Assembly: GCA_034401135.1 (NCBI GenBank)
Contig: JAWZSP010000003.1
Coordinates: 2,542,001-2,606,000, forward strand
Reading direction: 5' to 3'
Source of the DNA: Volutella citrinella
Taxonomy: Eukaryota > Ascomycota > Sordariomycetes > Hypocreales > Nectriaceae
Length of the DNA stretch: 64,000 nucleotides
Positions 12,729 through 23,537 of the stretch are shown here, piece by piece. Under the pieces are notes generated by a model. That model did no database searches and was not told the DNA's origin. It worked only from the letters and a program-made list of their open reading frames with translations. The stretch's first letter is position 1, and every line of letters begins with the position of its first letter. A program made the translations under genes and the position numbers.

Positions 12729-13587
12729 GTTGGTTCAGAGTGTATGGCCTCTGAGGCGAGGTCGCGGCGTGCGGGGCAAAAGTCGCAGTGCAGCCCAGTG
12801 TCTTCTGGCCCGGTTCAGGTCGTAAACAAGTGAAGAAATGGTCAGAGGAAAAGCTCAAAGGAGGGGAAAGATGAGCCCGGGGGTGGAAAGAGCTGCCTGT
12901 GCCGTGTGGATGAAAAGTGCCCGGAGCGCGGGAAGCTAAAGGATAAAAGCACTTATTATATAAAAAAAGAGTAAGATAACGTGAAGATGTCCCCTGTCTG
13001 TTCCCGTCTGGTGGCGATAAAAGTAGAGCGGAACACAGTTTTGCAGTACGTCAGTTAGGCAAACAGGTGCCAGAGACACGGTGCGTCATAACAAACCGTG
13101 GCTGCCTCTTTGTGTACTTTCCCTCAGCTAGAGGCCCGCCGGTTGGAGGGGTGAAGGAGGGGTCGTTTCTGCCACGATTGGCTGTGGCGCACTGCCGGAC
13201 CTTGAGCCATGGAAGCCTGGCAGCCAGCCTGGAAGCGCCACACCTCCTAGGGATCCACACCAATGACGTGGGTCTCGTGGCTTCAACTGCAATCAAGCAA
13301 ACGCTAGCTTGTTGCTTGCCTTGCGTTTTGTTGATCTGCACTGATCACGCAGGCCCCAACTTCTTTTTATCTTGGCCAAGGGTTTCGGTAGAGGTCGCTA
13401 TTTCAAGATGTGTTCTTGGGGGGTATATTGTAAGCACCCTGTAGGCCCCTCCGACTCTCAACATCATGTCTGTCATTCTAGATAATTTTGCTCTTGCTAT
13501 CCGCCAATCATTTCTTCTCTCAACGTCATCTTCCTACCCTAGTATCAGGAGGATGAGAGTTATCATGTGAGGTCTTGCCCAGAAACC
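12729..13587. other. vid27 upstream region
   Basis: This 859-base region lies between the vid27 start and the 3' end of the next minus-strand gene. It should contain the vid27 promoter and the terminator of the prenylcysteine lyase gene. No coding sequence is supported. Confidence 0.5.
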
Positions 13588-15455
13588 CTACAGCTCAGCC
13601 TCCCGCTGCACATGGATGTCCTCTGGCACTAGCTTGTCCACAACCACCCAATCCTTCTCCATCTGACCACCACCAAGATCATCGGCGATCAATCGCGCAA
13701 CGTTCTTCCCCGATAGAGCGCTCGTCTCCATTGTTGAGATGAAACTCTCCATCCCAGAAGTATAGTACACTCCTTCGCCAACGATGGGGTCCTGGAAGGT
13801 CACCCTGGGAAGCTCAACCGGATACGCGTAGAACCAGTGAGGGTAATACCACGTGATGGGCTTGGAGCTGGCCTCCTCCGGGGATGTAAATGAGTCGGGG
13901 ATGTCCGTCCCAAAAAGCTTGGAGAGGAATGCAGGAGTAACGGCGTCGGGCGAGAAGATTTTGTAGGCATACTCTTTCCTCTGGGTCTTGGGGTTCAAGA
14001 CCGTTGCTAGAGTGCTGACGGAGTAAAAACCCGAGCTGCCAGCGCCATCGGGGCCGGCCTTTGGCACGTCTTCCTCGTTCAGTGTGGTGTAGACATTGCT
14101 GGGTGCCTTACTGCCCGGTTCTAGACCAAAGTAGACTGGGTCAAGCTTAAGGGGCGAGGTGAATAGGGTGACATGGAGCTTCATGTACGGGATCTCGTCG
14201 ATGGTATCTTTCAAGACCCCTTCACCTGCATCGATGCCGCTGAACTGCCAAGGACTTGCGATGATGACTTTGTCAAAACTCACACCGGAATCTTCCGCCT
14301 GAGCTGACTTGGAGCTGGCATCCTTGGTTGCTATTGTGTACTTGGCCGGGGAGCCCTCTTCAGGTTTCTGCAGGCCAATGGCAGAGACTGTGGTGTTGCG
14401 CAAAAGAAAGGCATTGCTGCGCTTCAGCATGTGGTCGAAGATCTTCCAATTGCCACTGACCACGGCAAATGCATCATCCGTCGCGAACGAGACCTAAACC
14501 AAGTCAGCAGGTGCGTGCGTAGCAGACGCAGTGGGTGCCTTCACCATAGTGTCTAGGCCATGAATGTACCCAAGATTGGATGCATAGTTGACCCTTGTGG
14601 CTGCTTGGAGAATATCTTGCGAAAAGCGCACATCGATCTATTCGGCTACAGTTAGTCCGGGGATCAATCACGAGTTTGCTGGCGTTGGACAACCTACATC
14701 ATTTGCAGCAAGGAACTCCTCACCCGTCTCTCCAGTAGCCTTGACCAAGCCAAGGTCGATAGCGCTCTGCGTGAGCGAGCGGAAGGGGAAGTGGGGAGCC
14801 TCGTACAGTCTCAAGAATGTGCCGACTGTTTGCTTGACGAGGTTGACTGCCTTGTAAGGAGCCATGCCATACTTCCACCACATCTTGGCCGCATTCCACC
14901 ACCAGGACGTTCCCTCCGCCGACTGGAAGACGAAGCGCTTTCCATCCCATATGCCAGTGATGTCACCCTTTTCGGGACTGTAAGGCTCGCCGAGAGCTAA
15001 GTGGAATTCCTTGGTAGCGTTGTACATGATCTGGTTGACCTTGACGAAAATTGAGGCACCCAGCTCGATTGGCAAAGAATCGTCACCAAAAATGTCCACC
15101 GTAAGAGTCCGACCACCAATGCGGTCTGTCTTCTCAAAGACTGTTATATTAACCGCGAAGCCTTCCTCGTCCGCGTATTGTTGTAGGTGGAAGGCGGCAG
15201 AGGCTCCAGCGGCACCGGCACCTATGCGCGACATTAGAAAAACATGATTCATTCCACGCGCCTTCGAGAATTACGCGCGAGAAGATCGCGAGAATCGCCC
15301 ATTATCGTGAAAGCATCGTGGACTGCGAACGATAAGAACTGAAGTCATCACCTACCGATGATCGCGACATTCTTCACCGGTCCTTCCGCTGAGGCTAGTG
15401 GAAGCCAGGCTGTGGAGCCCACCAGCGCCAACGACAGTCCCCATTTGAACAACAT
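13588..15455 (-). CDS. prenylcysteine lyase/oxidase-like flavoprotein
   Basis: This looks like a secretory or lysosomal/vacuolar FAD-dependent thioether oxidase that cleaves prenylcysteines released during turnover of prenylated proteins, giving cysteine, an aldehyde and hydrogen peroxide. Four exons, 15455-15356, 15221-14698, 14637-14545 and 14493-13588, have introns of 134, 60 and 51 nt. All phases agree and give 540 residues. Residues 1-23 form a signal peptide ending ASA. The Rossmann FAD motif GAGAAG follows at 34-39 and is split by the first intron, as is common in such genes. The downstream EKTDRIGGRT segment fits the amino-oxidase fold, and TRVNYASN and IHGLDTM match the prenylcysteine lyase region. 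The C-terminal half carries the WYYPHWFYAYPVELPR block. Substrate is inferred from the family only. Confidence 0.88.
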
Positions 15456-16013
15456 GATCTGCGTCACTTCCCGGAAGGAATATGGCCAGGACAATTTGGG
15501 GTGAATCGTGTTGCTCCTATCCGGAGTTTGAAGATGGAATGCGAGCATTCGGATGACGAAGACTGGCCATGGGCAACCCATAGTCACGTGGTTGAGCACC
15601 TCGTCATCATCAGCCCGGATTACTACCCCTTGCTACGTATTGGCCCTTTTTTATCGAGGCGACCACCACCTGCAAGTAAGCTCAGTCTCACACAGTAGTA
15701 TTTCATTCGAATGGGCGTAGTGCTGATTCTTTATATTCATTTCTCATTAAAATCGAAAACCGGACCAGTAGGCTTCCTTCGCCTTCGTCCCTTGCCATCC
15801 GATATACACGCTTTGATAGAACCATTGGGAATCTTCCGTCATTACCGAACGCCGGGGAATTGCAAACCACCTTTTCTGCTGTATCCCACCACAAATTGAC
15901 CATATTCCCCACAAGCATAGTAGCACATCGTGTCAATAATAAAAACCTGTCTCTTCCCACCGCGCTCGGGCTTGCCCAACGAAGAATAATGTCGCCGTGA
16001 CAATGACACGAGC
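15456..16013. other. intergenic between the lyase start and frq 3' end
   Basis: These 558 bases hold the promoter of the prenylcysteine lyase-like gene and the 3' end of frq, both on the minus strand. No open frame with protein-like character is seen. Confidence 0.5.
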
Positions 16014-19000
16014 CTACGAGCTTCCCTCACTACTGCTGCTGGAGCCGCTTTCAATATCACCGGCAGTGGCAACAGAACTACCTTCCGCCTGTGGCAATAC
16101 TTCTGCGGTTGTGCTTTTGCTGCCCTCACGCACCGTTCCTGCAGCAGCGGCATCGCTAGTCAACCGGCGGGGCGCTTGTCTGCGTCGGCTTGGTAGAGCC
16201 TGGGAACCATCATCCTCTTTAACCTCGTACATGTTATGATCGCCGGGCGAATCGTCAGGATCCTCCCCATCCTCATCGCCGCTAGTGAGATCCACGCCAT
16301 CAGGATAATCATCTGATTGATGGGGATTGGCACGGCGGCTGATGAACTCCTCTGCCGATGAGCTCTCAAAGGCGTCATCTGAGCCGTAATCCAGGTCATC
16401 GCCGTCGGAGTTGTCAGTACTGAATGGCGGAAAGAACATGGCAGGGGGCGGTAGTGCCACGGGAGCCAGTCGTTTGATCCGTCCCGAGACATACTCAATG
16501 TCAAGTGTGGACAACTCGTTCTTTCCAACAGGATTTGGAATCGTGGAGTTACCCATGACAGGAGATGACGTAGACATGGTCGCCAAACGTCGGATTATGG
16601 AGTCAGTGGCTTCCTCGGGCATTGAGCGCGAACCAAGTCGCTTGTGGATAGGGGCATCTAGTTTCGGTCGCTTGGTGGTGACAACGACCATAAAATGGTC
16701 ATCTGGTAGTACACCTCCAAGTCCGCATGGCTCCAATTGGCGAAGTTTCATATGCTGTTGCTCGTCGGACCATGAAAAATCAACTTCGATGTCGCTTTTT
16801 GAGTCACCTTCATCCTTTGGCAAGCCAGGCGGGCTGTCAATACCATCCACGTCCATGGACGACTCTGAGCGAAGGACCGGATCCTTATCACTCAAGGGGC
16901 GGTACGCAATAGACGAACCGGAAATTGTCCTTCTGAGTGAACTCCGGCTAGTTTGCTGAGAGCCTTGCTGTGCTTGGCTATTGGACAGCATTTGGGTCAT
17001 TGGGGACACTTCGCCTGGGTCACCCGAGAGATCGGTACAAAACGGCGCGCCAGTATAGTAGATGATGGCTCCGTCATGACGGCGTTTCTGCCGATTAGAC
17101 GCGCCCGATCTGCTCTGACCCCATCCCGACTCGCCCATGTTGCTATCCTCCGCCGGCCCAAATGATGAGACCGTCTCATCTGGAGAGGTCTGGCCATTGG
17201 GGGATTGCTGCACAAACATAGGTTTGTAGTGAAACCTCTCAGAATTGCTGGAAAGCTGAGGCCCGGATTTGGACATGTTTCTGGACGAGCCTCCAGAATT
17301 GTTTCCGCTTCCAGCTGAATGGCCTGTCCTTGGTTTCTTCCGTGACTGATTCCCTGCAACGTCAGAGTCGTCGGCGGATGGGCTCTTCTGCGAGTTATAG
17401 CCTGAACTATCGCTGCTGAACTTCGTGCCTTCCTTGCCACCTCGCCAGCGAATTTTGCGGCCGTCAGGCGACATCTGGAACTTTGAACTCATCTCTGATA
17501 CGGCTGACCGAACAAAGTCAGGGGTGACATTGATGATATGGAGCTGTGCCATGTTGCAGAGAAGGTTCAAATACACCCAACCTTCGGCATCGGGTTGCAC
17601 GTCCTGGGATGCTTTTCGGTGTTGGACCAACAGTTCGGGTGGCACGAGGCCAAGATGTCGGATATAATCCATGTTTTCGGATGGGACCTGGGCACGATCA
17701 GGGTCCAAGTCGCGGGGACGGGTAGGCCGCTGCTCTGGAGGTTGAGGCATTGAGGGCGAAGCGTTTGTGCCGCCAGACCCGCCGCTTGAGTTGGCGTTGC
17801 CCCCCGATTCTGTTTGGTCTCCATGAGAATTGGAAGCAGAGCCGTTGTCCGCTGAACGGCTCTTCTTCCCAAACCCTTGCTGATCTGTAGGCAGAATCCG
17901 TGCTTCTCGTGCAGGCTCTGCAAGCGAGGTTGGCGGCTGGTGCGTGGTATTTGGCACCTGCGACGATCCTTCTGCCACGACAGGCGCCGAGTTGCCCTCT
18001 GAAGGGGGAGGACGCTTCTCGAGTAACTTTCGGCGACCTAGTTTGCCAGTGAACAGTTGCTCCAGTCGTCTAACAACCAATTTCTGTTTCTCCTTGTCTG
18101 ACAAGATCATGTGCTTTGGGTACAAGCCTTCGGGAATATCCCTGAGGTAATCCTCCACCTTCTGGTCGGCAGAGTTGGGGTGTGGCCCCTTCCATGGCCG
18201 ACCCAAGGAAGTGCCTGAAGACTTAGCCCCGACGGACATTGAAGCGTATGCAGAATCAGCAGGCCGAAAATTGGAACCCGATGACGACGATGCATGCTTG
18301 GACAATGAGCCCGAGCCTGAGTACACATTGCTGTGGTTTCGGGTTTTGTGCCTGGATTTATTCTTGTTCTGCGATGCAGAGGCGTCAGGCGAGCCGTCGA
18401 GACTGGCTGTGAAGTCTCTTAGAGTTGCCTCAAGCTCTCTTTTTTTCCTTGCAGGCAGGCCATGGATTTTGATCTCAAACAGCTTATCCTTCCGCAACAT
18501 GTCAGGGCCTGGCTGTTTGTAACGTTTCAACTCCTCCTTCAGTCTCTGGATCTCGACTGTCAAGTCGTCAATGACGCTTCTGTAATCGTCGGCGCTGCTG
18601 CTTTGAGCTGTGAGTTTTTTGGGGGCTAATTCGTTATTGAAGAAGACCTTTCCCTCCTCTATAGATGAATCGGATTCCTTTTGGAAGAAGGGAGGGTCAA
18701 CTATATCTGTCAGCATTTGGACACCCTATACAAGGATCGTGCATCATCATATTACCATCCATTGTATTGTGATCGAAAGTCGCCGTGGGATTCTCGTTTG
18801 AGTGGTCGAACCATTTCTTGGGATCGCTCTGCCCGCTGTCGCCGGATGAATTACGTCGAGGGGATGAAGTAACGGTAGCATCCTGATTGACAGAAGGGTT
18901 CGGGTTGGCTCGCCGAGAAGCATCGCGAGCTAATCGATGACGGCGAAGTGTTACGGAGTGATCAGGCGATGCGCGCCTTGGTAATGGGTGGCTTGGATCC

Positions 19001-19044
19001 TTGCTTCCCAGGAGCCCCTGTGGACCTCCCTGAGACGGCGCCAT
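16014..19044 (-). CDS. frq: circadian clock protein FREQUENCY
   Basis: FRQ is the central negative element of the fungal circadian clock. It pairs with the helicase FRH and casein kinase 1 to inhibit the White Collar Complex, and its progressive phosphorylation sets the period. Two exons, 19044-18756 and 18706-16014, with a 49-nt intron, give 993 residues. Family landmarks in order are [10 protein letters not shown] and [10 protein letters not shown] near the N-terminus, DPPFFQKE then a coiled coil (about 137-160), [20 protein letters not shown], the FCD1-type kinase-docking stretch [13 protein letters not shown] (306-318), [13 protein letters not shown] and [13 protein letters not shown], a second docking segment around [13 protein letters not shown] (475-486), [24 protein letters not shown], the FFD-like [11 protein letters not shown] region needed for FRH binding, and an acidic/serine tail. 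The protein looks intact and functional. An antisense qrf-like transcript, known in Neurospora, cannot be judged from sequence. Confidence 0.97.
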
Positions 19045-19349
19045 TGTTTGCTTAGGTTGCGTGGTAGTATTCGGCTCGCAATAGATCTATCAGCATCTTT
19101 CAAGTGGGAAGTGCAAGTAGGTCGAGGTCGATGTGTGTGGGTTGGAACCGGGCCTTCGAGTTGGCCCTCTGCAGAGTCCAGGCCAGTGATGTACAAGTCC
19201 CACTGGGGGTTGGAAGCTGATATGATCTGAAAATTATCAGCCCTAGTCAATGAAAAGCGCCAGGCATGGTGAGTATATGGAGGGGAGTTGCGAGAAGTGC
19301 GCTGGATGAGTGCTAGGCTGGGAGGGCTGTGATTGGCCGGGGGGCAGTC

Positions 19350-19366
19350 ATCGATCGATCGATCGA
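19350..19366. promoter_or_regulatory. proximal GATCGA tandem motif (candidate light/clock element)
   Basis: Four tandem ATCG units give three overlapping GATCGA copies on the plus strand and three on the minus strand, 306 bases upstream of the frq ATG. GATCGA is the core recognised by the White Collar Complex in Neurospora ChIP work, and light-response elements in frq are paired GATC-type sequences near the transcription start. Assignment as a proximal element is inference from motif and position. Confidence 0.45.
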
Positions 19367-20350
19367 GGGCCGCAATGACGAAGGCTGACACTCGAACGTT
19401 GCGACACCAAGCTTAAAATGCACAGGAAGAAACTCACACGACCTAGAAATGATAGATCGGCGACGAGACCAGCCCGTAGAACGCTTGCTTTCTCGTTGGT
19501 GATATCGATGCGAGGGCGCTCAGCGGATGCCAGCTAAGACTCGGGATTCTCGAGTACAGCGGGGGTAGAGGCGGGACTCCGAAGCAACGATTCGGCGTTG
19601 AGATGAGCCTGTATTTTCAATCACTCATACGATATTGGCGGAGCAGATGCGCGGCGGTCGATTCGTGGGATTCAAATCGATGCTTTGATTGCTGGGGATG
19701 ATGTTGTCGGCCTGTCGCTATCCGGTGCTCGAGGCTCGAGTGAGGAGGCTCCGTCGATGGACGCAAGCGCAGGACGAAAAAGGAGTGAACCCGGCGCGTC
19801 TTCCCTAACAGGTGGCCTAGCAGGTGGCGGCGTGAAGAGAGGAAGCGAAGTTCGATTCTGGCGGGCAAATTCCCAAGTATAAAGAGGCCAGGGTTGGAGC
19901 GTGGTCGGGTGCGAATACAGTGCAAAGTGGTCTGTGTGTCGTGGTGCCGAGAAGGTACGATTTCGGTCGGGCAGGGGAAGCCGATGTCAAGCACACGATG
20001 CAGTCGTTTGCTGGGAGGTTGTATGCAAAGGACAGTGGGATGGGCCAGTGATGAGGGTATTCAAGGGTGGACGAGAATTTTGAAGTCGGCGGGCAGGTTG
20101 CTGGCAATCAGCGTTTGGATTCGGGTGGGCAGCCCTGGTAAACAGGGCCAGGCGCCCGGGTGGCTGCGGCATCGCGACACGGTGAGGGTTGGCGATGAGG
20201 GGGCAGAAAGCCTGATCGGACGCTCATAGCCTCGATTCCCACTACCAGTGGACCTCCAGCGGGATCACAGATAGACAGGGCATCGGAGCCAAAAAGCAGG
20301 GACCTCCGCTAACGGGCCTTAGTGGCGATATGTTGCCCCTAGGGGGTGGC

Positions 20351-20370
20351 GATAGCGATCGTCGATCCCC
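20351..20370. promoter_or_regulatory. distal paired GATC element (candidate clock box)
   Basis: A GATCG at 20357-20361 and a CGATC at 20363-20367 form a close pair about 1.3 kb upstream of the frq ATG, including a GATCGA on the minus strand. The arrangement resembles the two imperfect GATNC/CGATN repeats described for Neurospora light-response elements, and the distance is similar to the distal, clock-required element. No binding is shown here. Confidence 0.4.
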
Positions 20371-20837
20371 ATCGCTCTGCGCTGAGCCGTTGCAAATTGG
20401 CCTTGGGCGGGTCTATGTCCACCCCTGCCACGGCATGCAGCACACACCCTTTCGACGACTTTCCAAGAGGGTGCGTCAGGAAAGGAGCAAGAGGAGGTTC
20501 TGTCAGTGTGCCAGGGGCGGCCCAGGGCACCCCCACAAGGTAGTGAGGTACACTGTCGATCTCAGTTTTGGCCTGTCATCGAGCCGCCCTGGCCAGCAAT
20601 GATGATTTGGGGGGGGACCGGGCGCAGGCCTCATTGGCTGCAGCACAAACCACGGCTCATTCCGCTTCCCAGCCTGGTACTGCTGCTGAGACCTCGGCGG
20701 GCCATTGCGCGACAAGGGCCCACCTGTTGGCTTCGACTGGCCTGGAATCTTCGACTATTGCGAAGCCTCGTCCGTCATTTCTGCGTGTCTGCGGGCTAGT
20801 CGAACATTGTCTCAGAGCACTTCACGATGGTGCCCTC

Positions 20838-20900
20838 AAACCCGTCAAACCCGTCAAACCCGTCAAACCCGTCAAACCCGTCAAACCCGTCAAACCCGTC
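20838..20900. repeat. 9-bp minisatellite, seven perfect AAACCCGTC units
   Basis: Seven exact tandem copies of AAACCCGTC span 63 bases, with a degenerate partial unit (CCCTC) just before them. It lies about 1.8 kb upstream of the frq start in non-coding sequence. The length is a multiple of three and one frame would read as Lys-Pro-Val repeats, but the surrounding frame does not look like a gene. Perfect identity of all units points to recent slippage. Confidence 0.9.
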
Positions 20901-23537
20901 CAGCAACGTCCTGGAAGGAAGAGTTCAACATTCCCATCTGCAATAGTCGCCTGGGCAGAAAGACAACCGCTGAGTTGCTGTACTGCCGGGCAGATGAGCT
21001 GATTCTTACGTCAGGGTCACATCGGAGCGTCGTCCGCACCTCCGTTCTCAGAGCCAATCAGCGAGTTTTGTAACCCACTGCACAGCTACCCTAACCCTCG
21101 ACCTTGAACCGCTAATGCCAGTTTTATGCATCCATCCACAGTGCCGGCCTATCCTGACCACAGGCTTGCCTATTCCCTGGCTTCCTCCATATCAACACGG
21201 CTCGCATTGGATGTACTGTATTGTTGTCCCCAGCCCTGCATCGAACCGAAGTCTGCTGGCCAACAAGCTGCTACCAAGTCACTCACTCACGCGTGCGCGC
21301 GGCTTATTTTGAGCCGAGTGCATTTAACTGATCTCCTGACCCTCTTTCCACCCGAGCTGTGCCATGTAACCCTCCATGGGCTGACTTGAAGGGTTCCACG
21401 GGGTGAACCGGGTTCCAGGGCAAGCGAGGACCAAAGAAGCTCCTAAGCCCGATAAGCGATGGTGGCTGTTCGGATATGGGATTTTTGTGATGCTATCCCG
21501 GGTTGATTCTTTTGTGCGAATAGTAAGTATTGATGCAGCTGTACCTATTCTTGCCGATCACTTGCCTCGCTTGGATGCCTTGATGACGTCGGCTCTTTCC
21601 AGCAGATCCTCAGGGTCTACACCAAGACGAGAGTGTTCGTAACAATTGAGGGGTTGGATTTCGAGCAGCTTCCACCTGTCTCAGCACCGCCTCCCGTTGC
21701 TCTCATTTGGTTAATTGATCAGTGGAGTGGAAAAGGGCAAACAGGGCCCTAGAGCAATGATGTCATCGGCTACCTAACTATTCAGAGCAATTGAGATTGA
21801 ATGCAGCGGCCGACGACTAGGGGCCAAAGAACCCAAGGTGGTGGGATCTCTGGATTTTCCGCCAACGTGGTAGATCTGTAAACTGCGATGAGATGCAGCC
21901 AATCATCCAAGGAACGAGCCATCTTCGTCGGGGGGCAAAGCCAACTTACAAACTGTCGCTTGTGAAGTTGTGTGCGTGAAGTACTGTATTCATTCGTGTC
22001 TGTCGACGGTACTTCCTAGGAGCTTCACAAAAAGCCTAAACCAAACGGGACGATTCGGCTGTCCCTATTGGATGGATCTGGATATTGTTGACTTATTGAC
22101 ACCATCTCCGGTGAGCTGCGCCCCTTGGCCCTTTGGTGAAGCTGTGGACTTTTTACCAACCTGTAAACGGTTGACCTACGTTCGGTAACAATGGGCGATG
22201 TGTACTGGTTCTCGATCATGAAACCATGCTGATCTACCCCATCGTCATGATTGCCCATCCAAGTTTCCCGTAGGCCTGAGATTCCTCATGCTTTCTTCAT
22301 CTGGTCTCGGGTGGCCCACCCTCGCCTACATTGGGAATCGATGCCGCAACATGTCTCAAGGGCGAACTCGGTTCATTCTTCAAGACTAGGATTGGGCTGG
22401 TGTTGGTGGACACTGAATTCCCCAAGGCTAATTGTGGTCCTCTTGAAAAGTCACTTCCGCCGACGTTGCTTCTTCGATCTAGCACGGGCACTGTGGGCTA
22501 TTCCACATCTGGACCCGGAAACCCTGACGAGGGGTGTGCAATGACCACACGTTATGCACACCATCTCCCTCCCCACCCACAAGTCCCCGCCCTCCAGTTT
22601 ATTCTTTTTGATATCTTTACGGAGTACATGTGCCTCCATTTAGTTCGGCATTTTCCTGGATTACAGTATTTAGCTCCCGCATCACGTTGCATGGCAAGAC
22701 TCCACCAGCTTTGCTCCGAAACTCCGGGCTTCGAGAACACCCGTTACTCTAGCTTTGCTCATGCACACCAATAAGTGTCATGATAGTGGCGGTGTAGTCC
22801 CGAATTATCGCAATCGCAATCTGCATAGGGGTCTCGGAAGGCCTACCAGAGGCAACTGCAAGCCTCAACAGTGTCTGCCTAGGTCCACGATACCCCCACT
22901 TTCGAGGGGAAACCTGACGCAGGCCCGCAGTTTAATTTCGTCTTTTAATTTTGCAATTGACTCTTCTGCTTCATGGATTATACGGGGAAGACACATGTAG
23001 TGCATTTCACCTGGTTGCGGCCTGGTTGTGGGTAAGAGAGGCAGCCAAACTCATCCGTTCTCTGTCAACTTGTCTCACCGTCCATGTGCGTCAACTGAAC
23101 AAGGACCAGTAGCCATGGCTTGAACAACAGGCCCAAGTTGTTTATTATTCAGCTTGTTAGTTCAGCTCACTCCCATCAACCTTCGCATCCCGTAAGCAAA
23201 TAATGTAGCCATGCTTTGCATAGTCTAGTCTCGATCTTGGTCCCGAGAAGCCGTTCAAAGAATGAGGCCCTACATGGTTGGATATGTGGAGACAGTGTTT
23301 CGTCACTGAATGCGGGCCAATGCCCTTTTGAGTATTCTTCCAGGTCATCGTATCTAGGTCTATCCGTTCATCCGTCATAGCATCATCTATTCCCCGCTCG
23401 TAGTCACCCGCCAACTCCAAGATCGCCCATCACTCGGGCTCTGCACAAAACCAAAGCATAGGTGGTCAAGACACACACCAATCAAGCACCCAGCTACTCT
23501 ACATTGTCTACTACAATATTTGGAATGTTCCGAATTT

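Larger units (their letters stand above)
19045..23537. other. 4.5-kb gene-poor region upstream of frq
   Basis: No protein-coding gene is supported between the frq start and the 3' end of the phosphoglycerate mutase gene. The part nearest frq is expected to be its promoter and a long 5' leader, as in Neurospora, where the frq leader exceeds 1 kb and carries upstream ORFs. Two groups of GATC-containing motifs and a 9-bp tandem repeat are described separately. The rest (about 21000-23500) has many stops in all frames and no recognisable RNA gene. A non-coding transcript or a rapidly evolving gene cannot be excluded. Confidence 0.45.

Noticed and set aside
20838..20900. Tandem repeat considered as a CRISPR-like array or as a coding Lys-Pro-Val repeat
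   Set aside because: Units are 9 bp with no spacers, the organism is eukaryotic, and the frame around the repeat does not resemble protein.
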